DNA of 64,000 nucleotides from Spiroplasma litorale. Its GTDB lineage: Bacteria; Bacillota_I; Bacilli_A; Mycoplasmatales; Mycoplasmataceae. This document shows, one piece after another, positions 1 through 10,343 of this stretch; within the stretch, counting starts at the first letter, position 1; every line of letters begins with the position of its first letter. The notes below the pieces were generated by a model that was not told the origin of the DNA, did not search any database, and saw only the letters and a program-made list of their open reading frames with translations. The stretch spans positions 744,001 to 808,000 of the forward strand of contig NZ_CP012357.1 in NCBI RefSeq assembly GCF_001267155.1, given 5' to 3'. The translations under genes and the position numbers were made by a program.

Positions 1-239
1 TAAATAAATTTATTAATTCCACCATATTCTTTATCTATATTATCAAATGTATTTATCACATTTTTTTCATCTGTTAAATCACATACATAAGTAATTAAAT
101 TATCATTCTCTTTTTTTAACTCGTTTAAACTATTTTCATCAATATCCAAGACAATTACTTTATATTTTTTTTCACTAAATTTAATAGATAAATACTTTCC
201 TAAACTTCTAGCTCCTCCTGCTATAACTAATACTTCCAT
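1..239 (-). CDS. Short-chain dehydrogenase/reductase, N-terminal part (runs off the window)
   Basis: The first 79 codons of a gene whose 3-prime end lies outside the window. The N-terminus MEVLVIAGGARSLGKYLS fits the Rossmann dinucleotide-binding loop of the SDR family, with GGARSLG in the place of TGxxxGxG, followed by a beta-strand ending in VLDID, where an acidic residue usually selects NAD. It starts 3 bases after the stop of the upstream mannitol-type PTS gene, so the two are co-transcribed. Inference: it oxidises the hexitol phosphate brought in by that PTS, as sorbitol-6-phosphate dehydrogenases of the SDR family do. The family assignment is fairly sure from the loop and context; the substrate is not shown. 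Confidence 0.7.
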   Translation of the reverse strand, partial: MEVLVIAGGARSLGKYLSIKFSEKKYKVIVLDIDENSLNELKKENDNLITYVCDLTDEKNVINTFDNIDKEYGGINKFI

Positions 240-242
240 TAT

Positions 243-1829
243 TTATTCCTTCCCTTCAATATTATTAGCATTTAATATTTTTTTATAAAGATCATCATAA
301 ATTCCTTTTCCTAAAAATTTATCTACTGGGTAAATATATGCACTAGGTGCTTTTTCAGAAGCGAATTTTGCAAAACCCTTCATAGTAACAACTACATCAA
401 ATTTTGAATCAAGATCTTTTACTGCAATGTTTGAAACTTTAATGTCAAGTTTATTTTCTTTGACTCATTTTTTTATAATTCCTGATGCCATTGCGCTTGA
501 ACCCATTCCTGCTTCACAAGCAACTACTATTGTTTTTATGTTTTCTCAACTAAAACTTGAGTTTGCAATTGTGTTGGCTTCATTTTTAACATCTTCACTA
601 AATTGGATTCCTTCATCAGTAATTTTAAAGTTTGTTGTTGAGCCTACTTGATTTCTTTTTTTATCAGAGATTAATAAAATTGATGCTATAGCCAATGAAA
701 CACCTGTTCCTACTGCAAATGCTAATAAATTAATTAATATTGCAGTTGTTCCTGGTGACAATGCAATCATTGATATTATAGAACCTGGTGAAGGGGTTGC
801 GACTGTGCCCCCTCCAAGATAAGATGTAATGAATTGTGCTCCTACAACTCCTGCCATTGTAGCAAGAACCATTTTAGGTTTTGCTAATATGAATACAAAA
901 TATACTTCGTGGATTCCTCCTATTAAATGAATTGCAGAAGATCCTGCAGCATTTGTTCTGCTTTCACCTTTTGTAAATATTATGTAAGCAATCAACATTC
1001 CCAATCCTGGTCCTGGGTTTGGATCAAATAGGAAAAATATTGATCTAGGATTTTCAGCATGTGCTTTAGCAAGATTATCTACTTCCATGTAACCAATTGG
1101 TCCTAAAACACCATGATTAATGGCATTGTTTAAGAAACTAACTTTTACTGGTTCAGTAAATATTCCTAATAGTGGTGCTGCTCATTTATTATTACCAAAT
1201 AATCCAATTATTTGCATCATAACTCATGTTATTCCTCACATTACCCAACCTCAGCCAAAGAATGCAACTAAACAAATTATTATTGAATATATTGCGATTC
1301 CAAAATTTTTAACTAACATGTCATAGCTTTTGTTTATTTTTTCTATGTAAATTTTTTCTATATATTTTAAAAATAATGCAGATAATGGTCCCAAAACCAT
1401 CGCCCCAATAAATTGATTTGGAGAACCAGGAACAGATCCATTACTCAATCTTATAAATTCTTGATATGTTCAGTCTGTACCTACAATTGTACCAATAATT
1501 ACAAAAGTACCCATCATACCACCTCTTATGCCATAAACAAGTTTTCCACCATTAAAAGCTATAAGAATTGGTAACAATCATTTTATTCCTGGTTCAATTA
1601 ACCTCCCTAACATTGGTGCGTCAAATCAACCAAGTTTTTTATTTGCATCATAATCATACAAAAACATTGCTGTTCATAGCCCTCATGCTAGTAAAATACC
1701 TATCGAAGGCATTATCATACCAGCCATAAAAGCACCTGTTTTTTGTAATTTAACTTTAAATAGTTGTGCTTTATTACTTTTTTCTGCTTTTAAAATTGCT
1801 ACAGTTTCATTTTTAATTTCTTTTTTCAT
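243..1829 (-). CDS. mtlA: PTS mannitol-family transporter, IICB
   Basis: A 528-residue membrane permease that imports and phosphorylates a hexitol. The IIC part carries family landmarks: an IMPSIGILLAWGLW first helix, GGKLVYG, the NNAINHG loop, NPGPGLGML and GGIHEVYF. A IIB domain follows, with the phosphorylated cysteine in VACEAGMGSSAM (Cys438). There is no IIA domain. It contains several in-frame TGA (Trp) codons and starts 6 bases after a strong TAGGAGG ribosome site. It is transcribed away from the IIBC gene at 1972 and leads into an SDR dehydrogenase, so its substrate may be mannitol, sorbitol or another hexitol. A second, clearly distinct copy lies at 13792 with mtlR and mtlD; this one is therefore the less certain mannitol carrier. 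Confidence 0.9.
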
Positions 1830-1863
1830 ACTACCTCCTACAAACATTATATTACTAAAATAA

Positions 1864-1932
1864 AAATATTTACATTAAATTGTAAATATTTACAAGAATT
1901 ACAAATAAACTTATAGTTATAAGTTTATTTGT
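1864..1932. promoter_or_regulatory. Two palindromes in the divergent PTS promoter region
   Basis: The 142-base gap between the two divergent PTS genes holds an 11-base inverted repeat (AAATATTTACA at 1864-1874 and its complement at 1881-1891) and a separate palindrome with 15-base arms and a 2-base centre (1901-1932). Dyads of this size between divergent sugar-transport genes are typical of regulator binding sites. Which protein binds them is not visible; a dead RpiR-type regulator lies nearby at 4987-5741. Confidence 0.55.
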
Positions 1933-1971
1933 AAGAAAATAAATAGTAATATATCATTAATAGGAGGATAT

Positions 1972-3651
1972 ATGGCTAAAAGCATTTTTTATGACAATGC
2001 TGTTCTTATGTTAGAACTGCTTGGTGGTAAAGATAATATCAAAGATATACAACATTGTGCAACAAGATTAAGATTTGAATTAAATGATGATAGTAAATTT
2101 GATATTGAAAAAATAAAAAAACACCCTTTATTTAAAGGGTATAAAAAACAAGAATCTCAACATCAAATTATAATCGGAACTGGTGTTGTTGATAAGTTAT
2201 TTAAACAAATAAAAATATTAATTAAAGACGATAGCAAAAGTGATGATTTAAAAGCTGAAAAAAAAGAACCTTTATGAAGAAAAGAACTATCAGTAAAATC
2301 AAATATATTTATGATCTCTAAAAGAGGAATGAACTCATTTGCATCAATCTTTGTACCATTAATACCAGTCTTTATCGCAGGAGGAATGTCACTGGCATTA
2401 AAATCATTAGTGTCAACATTTGCAAAAGGGTCTGGTTTTGAAAAAATATTAGATATAATTGGAGGAGCAATTTTGGGTTCATTACCTGCTTTTGTTGGTT
2501 ATACTGCTGCAAAAAAATGAGGTGGGAACCCATTTTTAGGAATGGCAATGGGGCTAGTGTTGATTTCACCAGGACTGTTAAATAGTTATGCTACAAATAC
2601 ACCTGTATTGCTTGGGTTTAACTTACAAGCTACAAGTTCACAAATAGAAGAAGCAAGGAAAGCTGCATTTGAAAAATATTTAGCAGACGGTGGATTTACA
2701 GTCCCACAAAGTACTGATGAATATAATGATTTATTAAACAAAACAGTCGGAACATACTATTATATATTTGGAGATTTTGCTAATAATTTCTTTAAGATCA
2801 ATTTAATAGGTTATCAAGCTCAAATTATACCTGTATTATTGGTGTTAGCAATTTCTGTAAATATTGAAAGATTACTTAAAAAAATAACACCAAATGTTAT
2901 TGCAATAATTGTAGTACCATTAGTAACTGTATTGGTTTCATCATGATTAGCATTTTGAATTATTGGACCACTTGGTCAAATAATTGGTAATGGACTTTCA
3001 ATTGGACTTGCTGGACTATTTAAATATACAAACTGAAATTTTATTGGATTTGGTGGAATGGTATTTGCATTCTTCTACCCTTTCCTTGTAATTACTGGTC
3101 TACATCAAGGATTTCTACCAATTGAAACACAACTTCTAGTTGATACACAACTTAAATATGGTCACTCATTTTCATTTATAACACCAATTGCATGTGTGTC
3201 AAATATCGCACAAGGTAGTGCAGCATTTATGTTAATATTCTTTGCTAAAAAGAATAAAGAACAGATTACTAAAGCTTCTTCAAGTGCTTTAGGAGGATTT
3301 ACAGGTATTACAGAGCCCGCAATGTTTGGGATAAACTTACAAATAAAACCGTTATTTATATCAGCAGCAGTTGGTAGCGCAATTGGTGGTTGATGGTTGG
3401 GTATGACTCACACTGTTGCAAACTCATTGGGAAGCGCTAGTTGAATTGGTTTAGTACAATTTGATTGAACAACCGAAGCCACAAAAAACTATTTTGCAAG
3501 CGAAGGAATTAATTCAATACTACAATCAGTTCCAATGGGAGCACATATTTCAATTGCAATGTTAATATCAATAGCAGCAACGGCTGGGGTAAGTTTTGGA
3601 TTATTAAAAACAAAATGAGGAAAAAAATCAATTGAAAATTTCTTAAAATAA
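1972..3651 (+). CDS. PTS transporter of the glucose superfamily, IIBC
   Basis: A 559-residue permease with IIB first and IIC second. The IIB domain has its phosphorylated cysteine in HCATRLRF (Cys29) and the IIGTGVVDKLF end motif. The IIC domain follows from about residue 115 with FASIFVPLIPVFIAGG, a TGLHQGFLP loop and ITEPAMFGINL, all typical of sucrose/trehalose/beta-glucoside-type IIC domains. There is no attached IIA, so phosphate must come from a IIA elsewhere. The start follows AGGAGG by 6 bases. No hydrolase gene is next to it, because IS copy 1 begins 19 bases after the stop; the element may have replaced or displaced a downstream partner. Substrate unknown. Confidence 0.85.
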
Positions 3652-3693
3652 ATAAAAAAATGCACCAGATGAAATTGTCAATTAAAATTGACA

Positions 3694-4856
3694 TTAAAAA
3701 GATACTTTCTCCATACGAATTTCGTATGGAGTTTTTTATGCTTTAGACAAGGTCTAACGTAATTATAAAACTATATATAGTCAGAGATAATTTTATAAAT
3801 ATTTGAGTGATGTAGTTCTTTTACTTTATATGTATATATACATTTATTTTTAAAAGTTCCAAAAAAAGACTCACATGCACCATTATCTGGGGAGTTCCCT
3901 CTTCTTGACATAGAAATATTTATATTATTATTTTTACATAATCTTTCTCAAGTTTCATTTGTGTATGGTGCTCCCTGATCTGAATGAATTATTTTTGGAG
4001 CACCTCTTTTTTTAATAGCACTTATTAAATTTGTATGACATAATTTATTATTAGGACTAACCGATAACTTTCAATCAACAATTTCAGAATTAAATAAATC
4101 TTTTATAACAGATAGATAAACATTTCCATTAATAGTTTTTATATAAGTCACATCTGTTACTCATTTTTCATTTATATTTTTAGAATTAAAGTTTCTATTC
4201 AGTAAATTTTCAAATCTTAATGAACCTGATTTATCATAGTTTGGAACTTTCTTTTTCTTTGCAGCTTTTAAACTCATTGTTTTCATATATCTATAAACAA
4301 CTCAAGGGTTTAATCTTTCTTTAAAGTATTTGTTTAAAAATAAAGTTATCATATTATAACCATATCTTTTTTTAAACAAGTAAAAAAGGCATCTTATCTT
4401 AATTGCTAAAATTCTATTATAATTTTTATACTTTGGTTTTCCGTTTTTAAGTCATTTTAAATATCCATACCTTGAAACTTTTAAATATAAACAAGATAAT
4501 TTCAAAAAAAACATTCTTTTAACATTAAAAATGGCGAAGTACTTTTCCTTAGTCGTCTTCGCCAAATGCTTTTTTAAAGCTCGTTCCAGTTTCAAAGCCT
4601 CTCTTAATTCTTCAACGCTCATATCATCAGGTTCTTTAAAAATTCAATCATGAGATTTAAATTTTTTAATATTTCCTTTTGATTGTGTTCCACTACCTCA
4701 TTCAAGAGCGCCTTCACCTTTAACTTTTACCTCTGATTTTCATCTTTTGATTGTGCTAGTACTAATATCAAACTTTAATGCCGCATTTAAAATACCGATT
4801 TTTTTTGATTCCTTAATTATATTAAGTTTTTCGTTTTTTGTTCATTGTTTTGCCAT
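3694..4856 (-). pseudogene. IS3-family transposase with a 3-prime frameshift
   Basis: Translated with code 4 this is the same 387-residue DDE transposase as copy 2, beginning MAKQWTKNEKLNIIKESKK, with a helix-turn-helix near the N-terminus and catalytic Asp, Asp, Glu in WVTDVTYI, HSDQGAPYT and PDNGACESFF. Near the 3-prime end the A7 run of copy 2 is A6 here, so the last residues (TPYEIRMEKVSF in copy 2) are lost and the frame continues out of the element, antisense to the PTS gene, to a TAG at 3489-3491. The catalytic core is intact. Activity of the altered C-terminus is unknown. Confidence 0.85.
3709..3737 (+). terminator. Palindrome plus T run inside the transposase 3-prime end
   Basis: A perfect 11-base stem (CTCCATACGAA) with a single-base loop is followed on the plus strand by six T. 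It is a good intrinsic terminator for the upstream PTS gene, whose stop is 58 bases before it. The same bases encode the C-terminus of the transposase on the other strand. The same structure with seven T is in IS copy 2 (34238-34267). Confidence 0.7.
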
Positions 4857-4986
4857 ATAAAAAGAACACCTTTCAATAAAATTTTAACAATAAAAGTAAT
4901 TTTTTACTGTCAATTTTATTTTAGATGTTCAAATAGTGAAAGTTTTTTTAATATACGTCTGTTTTTTTTAATAAATTTATATAGTC

Positions 4987-5741
4987 TTATGATAAAATTA
5001 TTTTTTCAACTATGAACAATAATATTGATAACATTGTAACTTCACCATTATCTCTATATGTTAAAAATCCTTCACTCATAGGAAAATCTATAATTATATC
5101 ATTATTTTTTATCTTAATTTTTTTAGGCATATTTTTTGTAACAAAAATTGATGTGCTATTATTTTTATTAAAATTATATAATATTTCATTTCAAGAATCA
5201 TGTCTAAATAAATAACTAACAATTATATTTAAAGAATTTTGATCTACTATTCTAGAATAAGCAACTTGATTATCTTTGTCATGTAAATAAACTACATTTA
5301 TCCCAATTTTAATAAGGTAATTTCTAAATATTTTAATTATATAAGAGTTGTTCCAAAACCATATATATAGATTTTTTTTCTAAAAGTTATTAATCTTGCA
5401 ACTTCATCTATTTTATCTGATATTGAATTTAAATAATTAACATTTTGATTTATAGCTTGTAAGAATGTTGGATAGTTTGCTCTTTAATTTTTTTCTATTG
5501 GTTTGCTCATTTCTAATTCTAATTTTAAAAATGATTTAAACTCCTTAAATCCTTCAACACCTAACTTTTTACAAAATCTTGTAATTGTAGGCATTTAAGT
5601 CGAGGTTTTTTTTGCAATTAAATTTATATCAAATTTATCAATATTTTTTAAATTATCTAAAATATATTTTGATATTATTTTATAACTAAATGACTCACTT
5701 TCATTTATATATATATTTTTTAAATTATTTAATATTTTCAT
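4987..5741 (-). pseudogene. RpiR-family sugar regulator, decayed
   Basis: Pieced together in code 4 this region reads as an RpiR/MurR regulator: an N-terminal helix-turn-helix (INLIAKKTST then MPTITRFCKKLGVEGFKEF) and a SIS sugar-phosphate domain (KKIYIYGFGTTL, IIVSYLFRHD, a C-terminal MLSILLFIVEKIILS). It carries two in-frame TAA codons, at the start of recognition helix and after EMSKPIEKN, and a frameshift in the SIS domain after FGTTLI. It is therefore dead. It lies just beyond IS copy 1 and probably once controlled a neighbouring PTS operon. Confidence 0.8.
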
Positions 5742-5838
5742 TTATTATCCATTAAAAATTTCTTATACAATTACTACTATTATAAATGAAATATATAATA
5801 TAAAAATAAATATAAATTTTAATTTATTAGGTGCTATT

Positions 5839-6504
5839 TTATGAAATTAAAAGTTTCTGAATATTATTTTTTATAATATCTGCACTAGTGCCTAATAATA
5901 ATGTTTGATTTATAAAAAAGTTATAACCACATTGTTTAATATGTTTTTTTATCTCTGAAATTTTAATTTTTTTGTTTGAATATTTGCCTTGATTTATATC
6001 TATATACTCATTATCTTTATTTTCAATAAATTGAACCAAATATGCAACTATAATCGAATAATATAATTTTTTACCATGTTTTGTTAGTTTAGTAAAGTTG
6101 TCTACAAGTGTTTTAAAAAGATTTTTTAAATACATATCAATGTCAAAATTTTTATTCAATAATTGACAAATATTTATATCATAAATAATACTATAATTAG
6201 AGTTCTTTTTAATTATAAAAAAAGCTTCTAAAACATCAAGAAATTGTCTCATTGTCGATCAAGAAACACCATTTTCAAAAAAAGTTAATGAAGGAGTTAC
6301 ATCAAAATTATTACATAAAATTTTGTACCTATTATTTAAACTAATTAAATTTATATAACTTACCCTATCTGAAGATTTAATAACACTAATTTTTTCAAAA
6401 AAAGTTTCAATAATTGCAGGTATGTTTGTTCCCATTTTTCAAAATTGATAGTCATTATTATTTTTGAATAAATCAAGAATTTCATTAATTTCTTTTAATT
6501 TCAT
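5839..6504 (-). CDS. Uncharacterised protein of the defence-like cassette
   Basis: A 221-residue protein that I do not recognise. It begins MKLKEINEILDLFKNNNDYQF, is rich in Lys, Asn and Ile, has no convincing membrane segment or signal peptide, and contains Trp-coding TGA. The chosen ATG at 6504 lies 6 bases after AGAGG; an ATG at 6510 abuts that site directly and is less likely. The start lies inside the last 20 bases of the DUF262 gene, so the two are translationally coupled, which suggests a joint function. It is the last gene of a four-gene run (helicase, methyltransferase, DUF262 protein, this). It could be a small nuclease, sensor or partner subunit; nothing in the sequence decides. 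Confidence 0.7.
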
Positions 6505-8980
6505 ATACATCCTCTAAAAGTATTTGTGCTAATTTTGCACTTCTATTATCAATATCGTTGAATGTAAAACTATCAATTGTTATTAAATTTTCATCATTAA
6601 TATTAAATGGTATTTTTGCCAATCTAGAAAAAGTATTAGAGTAATTTTGTTTCTTTTTATAAAATGATATATTTTTTAGTTCAGAGTTATTAGGTGAGTC
6701 TAATAATAAATAATTACCAATTTTATCTAAGCATTCATTATATTTATCTTCAAATTTACTATCTCATTTTTTACCATTTGTTAACATATTTTTTCATTCA
6801 TCAGTTAGTTTTTGCGGCATTATATGTTCTACTGTCATCTTTTTATAGATAACGCTTTGGTCAGCTTTTGTTTCACTATTAATTCAATATTTTTCAATTC
6901 TAGTTAAAAATACTAATGATAACGCGTTATTTTGAACTTTATTATTTTTAAATGAATTAATTATTTCATCATAAGTTGGTAACTTATGGTCATTTGGAAT
7001 TAGATATTCTAAAATTGATTTATTAGAAATTGGACTTTTTCCAGCAAATCAATTTCTCATTAGTTTTGGTAGATTTGATTTAAAATCATTTGAATACTGA
7101 TATGATTTTAAATAATTTATAAGTCTTACAAAAATGGTTTCTTTAAAAGATTGTCCTGTACCTCTTGTTTGAACTAACAAAGAAGATCATTTTTCAATTT
7201 CAAAAAGAGCTTCTCTTAAATATTCTTTGTTATAAAAACTTATTTTTTTTTCATCTTTATTTCAGGCTTTATCAGAATACACATCTACTAAATAAAAAAC
7301 TAAAACTGTAAAATCTTTATGGCTAATATTTTTAAAAATATCTCCGAATTCTGAAAATTCGCTTGCCGAATTCATATACATACCAACTTTATCTACTCTT
7401 AAAGTTTTATATATATAAAAATATCTACCTAATTCAGAGCATAGCTTATAATATTCTTCTTCATCTATATTATGTTGATCATAAAAAGATTTAAAACCTT
7501 TTAAAAGACTTCTTTTATTTTTTTGGATTTTAAATTTTAAGGCGTCTTTTTTTATAGACTTTGTTGCATTCAAATAAGTTATATAGTTATACAAAAACTC
7601 TTCATATTTTTTATTAGCCTCATCTCCTATCAAATCTGTTTTAGTTGTACTTAGTCTAAAATATTTTGAAAATTCCATCACAAACTCCTTAGATTTTGAT
7701 CTAAATAAATTTATCTCTACGGTATTAAAAATATAATTTTTGATCATATCAAAAGTATCTAAATCTTTTCCTTTAGAGTTTAAATTTTCAAAAATTTCCA
7801 TTTCGTTATTATTGTCATTACTATCAAACGTTATACAAGAAAATATGAATTTATTATAATAAAATTTATATAATTTTTCTAAATCTTCAAGACTTTCACT
7901 TTTAAGTTCATTATAAAAATACATGTAGTTATCATAAACTTGATTTTTTGAAAGTTTGATTCTTATTTCTTCATCATAACTTGCTCTATTATTGTATCCT
8001 CTAAGTATTATTGAAATACCTTCTGTTGTTGATTTTCTATCCGTTGTATAATTTTGATATTTTTCATTAATTCTTTTTTCTGAATAAACGCCATTATCTT
8101 TGTAATCAAACAATCATAACAAATCATCAGGCATTTCAAAATTAATATTATTTTCTTCTAATTCTTTTCTTTTCATTACATCAAATAAAGCCTTAAATAG
8201 GATTAACGAAGTTGTTATTCTCTGTTGTCCATCAATTAATTTTATTTCAAATTTATCTCTGTCATTTGGAACATTTGTGTATTTGCAGGCAATTGAGCCA
8301 AAATAGACAAGTTCATTTGAATTCATTTTATCAATAATTTGTTTTAGCAATTCAGAGCATTCATCTATAGTTCAACGATAGTCTCTTTGATATGGTGGAA
8401 TAATAAAAAATTTATTTTTATCTAAAACCAAATTTCCTACAGATACCTTTAATATATCAATTTGCGGGTCATCAAACTCTTTTACGTTATCGTAGTTTAG
8501 TCTTCCTTTATTTGATTTTTCAAAATAAATTTCTTCATCAAATGGCTTAGATTCAACATCTTTTTTTTCAAGCTCAAATATAAAATAACTAAATATTGAT
8601 TTTAAATGTTTTAAAATAGTTATGCATTGATTAAACGATGGGGCAATAGTATCCAAGTAATTATTGTTATCACCATGAACTCTTGCATTTCTTTCATAAA
8701 CTATATAGTCAAGCAAATTTGATATTCTATAGTCGATTCTTTTGTCTAATCTAGATCTAAAATATTCCTTTAATTCACCAACTAATTTTCCTAGGCCTAA
8801 TTTACTATTTTCTAATCCTAAAATATTTTTAAAATACTTTTCTAAAATAGTATAAGAATTAATTAATACTGCATTGTAATCAGATTCAATAATAAAACGT
8901 TCTTCAATGATGCTTAGTTCTTCTAATATTCACTTATACTCATAAAAATCATTCATAAAATTATAATTTGTACTAATCAT
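6485..8980 (-). CDS. HEPN-like / DUF262 / DUF1524 protein (GmrSD-like)
   Basis: An 831-residue protein with three recognisable parts. Residues 1-120 form an alpha-helical region ending in YERNARVHGD, which carries an R-x4-H pair (Arg97, His102) like HEPN ribonuclease/toxin domains. Next comes a DUF262 domain with IPPYQRDYRW (about 193-200) and the hallmark LIDGQQRITTSL (DGQQR at 250-254), the motif of GmrS/SspE-type NTP-using nucleases. Near the C-terminus EHIMPQ (Glu718, His719) is the HNH-like signature of DUF1524 (GmrD). GmrSD proteins and relatives (SspE, BrxU) are anti-phage, modification-sensing enzymes; the HEPN-like front is not a usual part. The start overlaps the methyltransferase stop by 8 bases, so the two are coupled. 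Family assignment of the middle and end is firm; the HEPN call is inference. Confidence 0.85.
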
Positions 8981-10289
8981 TATTTTTTACCTCATTATCA
9001 ATATCATTAATTTTTTTAAATATCGAGACTAAAACATTTACCGTTATCGAATTACCTGCTTGCCTATATAAAACAGCTTTTTTAATGTTATTTTTTATTA
9101 CTTTGTTAAAGTCTTTTTCATCAAAACCCATTAGCAAGTAAGTTTCTCTGGGTGTTAAAAATCTATAATTTGATTTATGTTTTTCTTTTAATAATTTAGA
9201 TTCTCTAATATCTATTATTCCTGCATTTGGATGTCTATCTTGTTTTGTTGTAATGGTTCGACACAACTGTAAATAATAACCGTCATTTTTTTTTACATAA
9301 AGTTTATTATTCTTTTTTATTGTTAGCGGATATTCATAATTTTTTTTAGTATATAAGATTGGATTTTCACAGTACATCCTAATCCTACTTGGAGTGTTAT
9401 TAGGAATTGCATTTATCGCTTCATCTTTATATATATTATTCGTATAATTAGTTTTTAATATTTCGTTCAATGATTTAATTAAATTTAGTTCTTTTGAAAC
9501 ATTTTGAAACTTTTCATTCTCAATAATTATATTTTTTTGGTTTAAAGTATCAGGGAATAAATTATCATTACCCAATACACTAATCGCATAAACTCTTTCT
9601 CTTTTTTGAGGAATACCAAATTCTAATGAATTTAACAAATATGTTTGAGTATTATAACCTATTGTTTTTAAAAAAATTAATCACTCAATGTAGTCTTCTT
9701 TGTGTTTTTCAGAAATCATATTTTTTACATTTTCTAATAATAAATATTTAGGAAGTTTATTAATTTTTTTTAATTCTTTTAAAATTCTTTCTATTTCTCA
9801 TAGCAAACCACTTCTAGTTCCACTTCCTTTTTTCATACCTTGATTAAAACCATGAAAGCTACCAGCAACAGACAAGTCTTGACATGGAAATGAATAAGTA
9901 ATTACATCAACATCTCCAACATTTTTAATTAAATCTTCTCCCTTTAAATCAACTATACTTCCTTGATTATTACAAGCTTCATAAGAACTATATAGTAATT
10001 CTCTTGTATTTCTATCTAATCTATTTAAAAACTTTTTATCAATTGGTTTTTTACCATCATTGGAGTGTGTAAATTTTGATAAATATTTATTTATTTCACT
10101 ATCTTTTAAATTTATTGCTCTATTTTCATTATTGTTATGCATTGCATTATAACTTATATTGGCTCAAATATCTCATTCACTTGTACCAACAACTTCAAAA
10201 TCAATTTTCATTTTATTTTTTAATATCTTTAGAGCCTTATTTTGTGCTCCTATACCCGCAAATGCTTCAAAAACTTTCAATTTCGACAT
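8973..10289 (-). CDS. DNA cytosine-5 methyltransferase, M.SssI-like
   Basis: A 438-residue C5 methyltransferase. Motif I is FEAFAGIGAQ near the N-terminus, motif IV is YSFPCQDLS with catalytic Cys136, motif VI is LLENVKNM, motif VIII is QKRERVYAIS (about 228-237), and the end has LTPRETYLLMGF and QAGNSITV (motifs IX-X). The segment GMKKGSGTRSGLLWEIER after motif IV closely resembles the CpG enzyme M.SssI of Spiroplasma, as I recall that sequence; the target-recognition region between VIII and IX differs, so the recognised site cannot be stated. The start follows AAGGGG. Upstream, a poly(A)16 tract sits in the likely promoter, so its expression may vary. It is flanked by a helicase-nuclease and a DUF262 protein, as expected for the modification arm of a restriction cassette. 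Confidence 0.93.
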
Positions 10290-10293
10290 AAAA

Positions 10294-10343
10294 AAATTAC
10301 CCCTTAAGGATAATTTTAGTTTTTTTTTTTTTTTTGCAAGAGT
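10294..10343 (-). promoter_or_regulatory. Putative methyltransferase promoter with poly(A)16 spacer
   Basis: Between the helicase stop and the methyltransferase start the minus strand reads TTGCAA, then the rest of an uninterrupted run of 16 A (plus-strand T run at 10320-10335), then CTAAAATTATCC, then AAGGGG before the ATG. TTGCAA resembles a -35 box and TAAAAT a -10 box, so the homopolymer would set their spacing (15 bases as sequenced). This is an inference from box-like sequences. Confidence 0.45.

Larger units (their letters stand above)
3670..4931 (-). mobile_element. IS3-family element (IS150-like group), copy 1
   Basis: A 1262-base element nearly identical to 34199-35461. Its ends are imperfect inverted repeats: TGAAATTGTCAATTAAAATT at the left, and a right end whose complement starts TGAACATCTAAAATAAAATT. 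It holds one transposase frame on the minus strand. The flanking triplets differ (AGA left, AAT right), so no target duplication is visible, in contrast to copy 2. It sits between a PTS gene and a decayed RpiR regulator. Confidence 0.9.

Noticed and set aside
546-1088. Separate short genes within long PTS, helicase, lipoprotein and methyltransferase regions
   Set aside because: They arise only if TGA is read as stop. In code 4 they join into single continuous genes.
3509-3694. Minus-strand frame antisense to the PTS gene
   Set aside because: No start context and no homology; it is a shadow of the PTS gene and the IS end.
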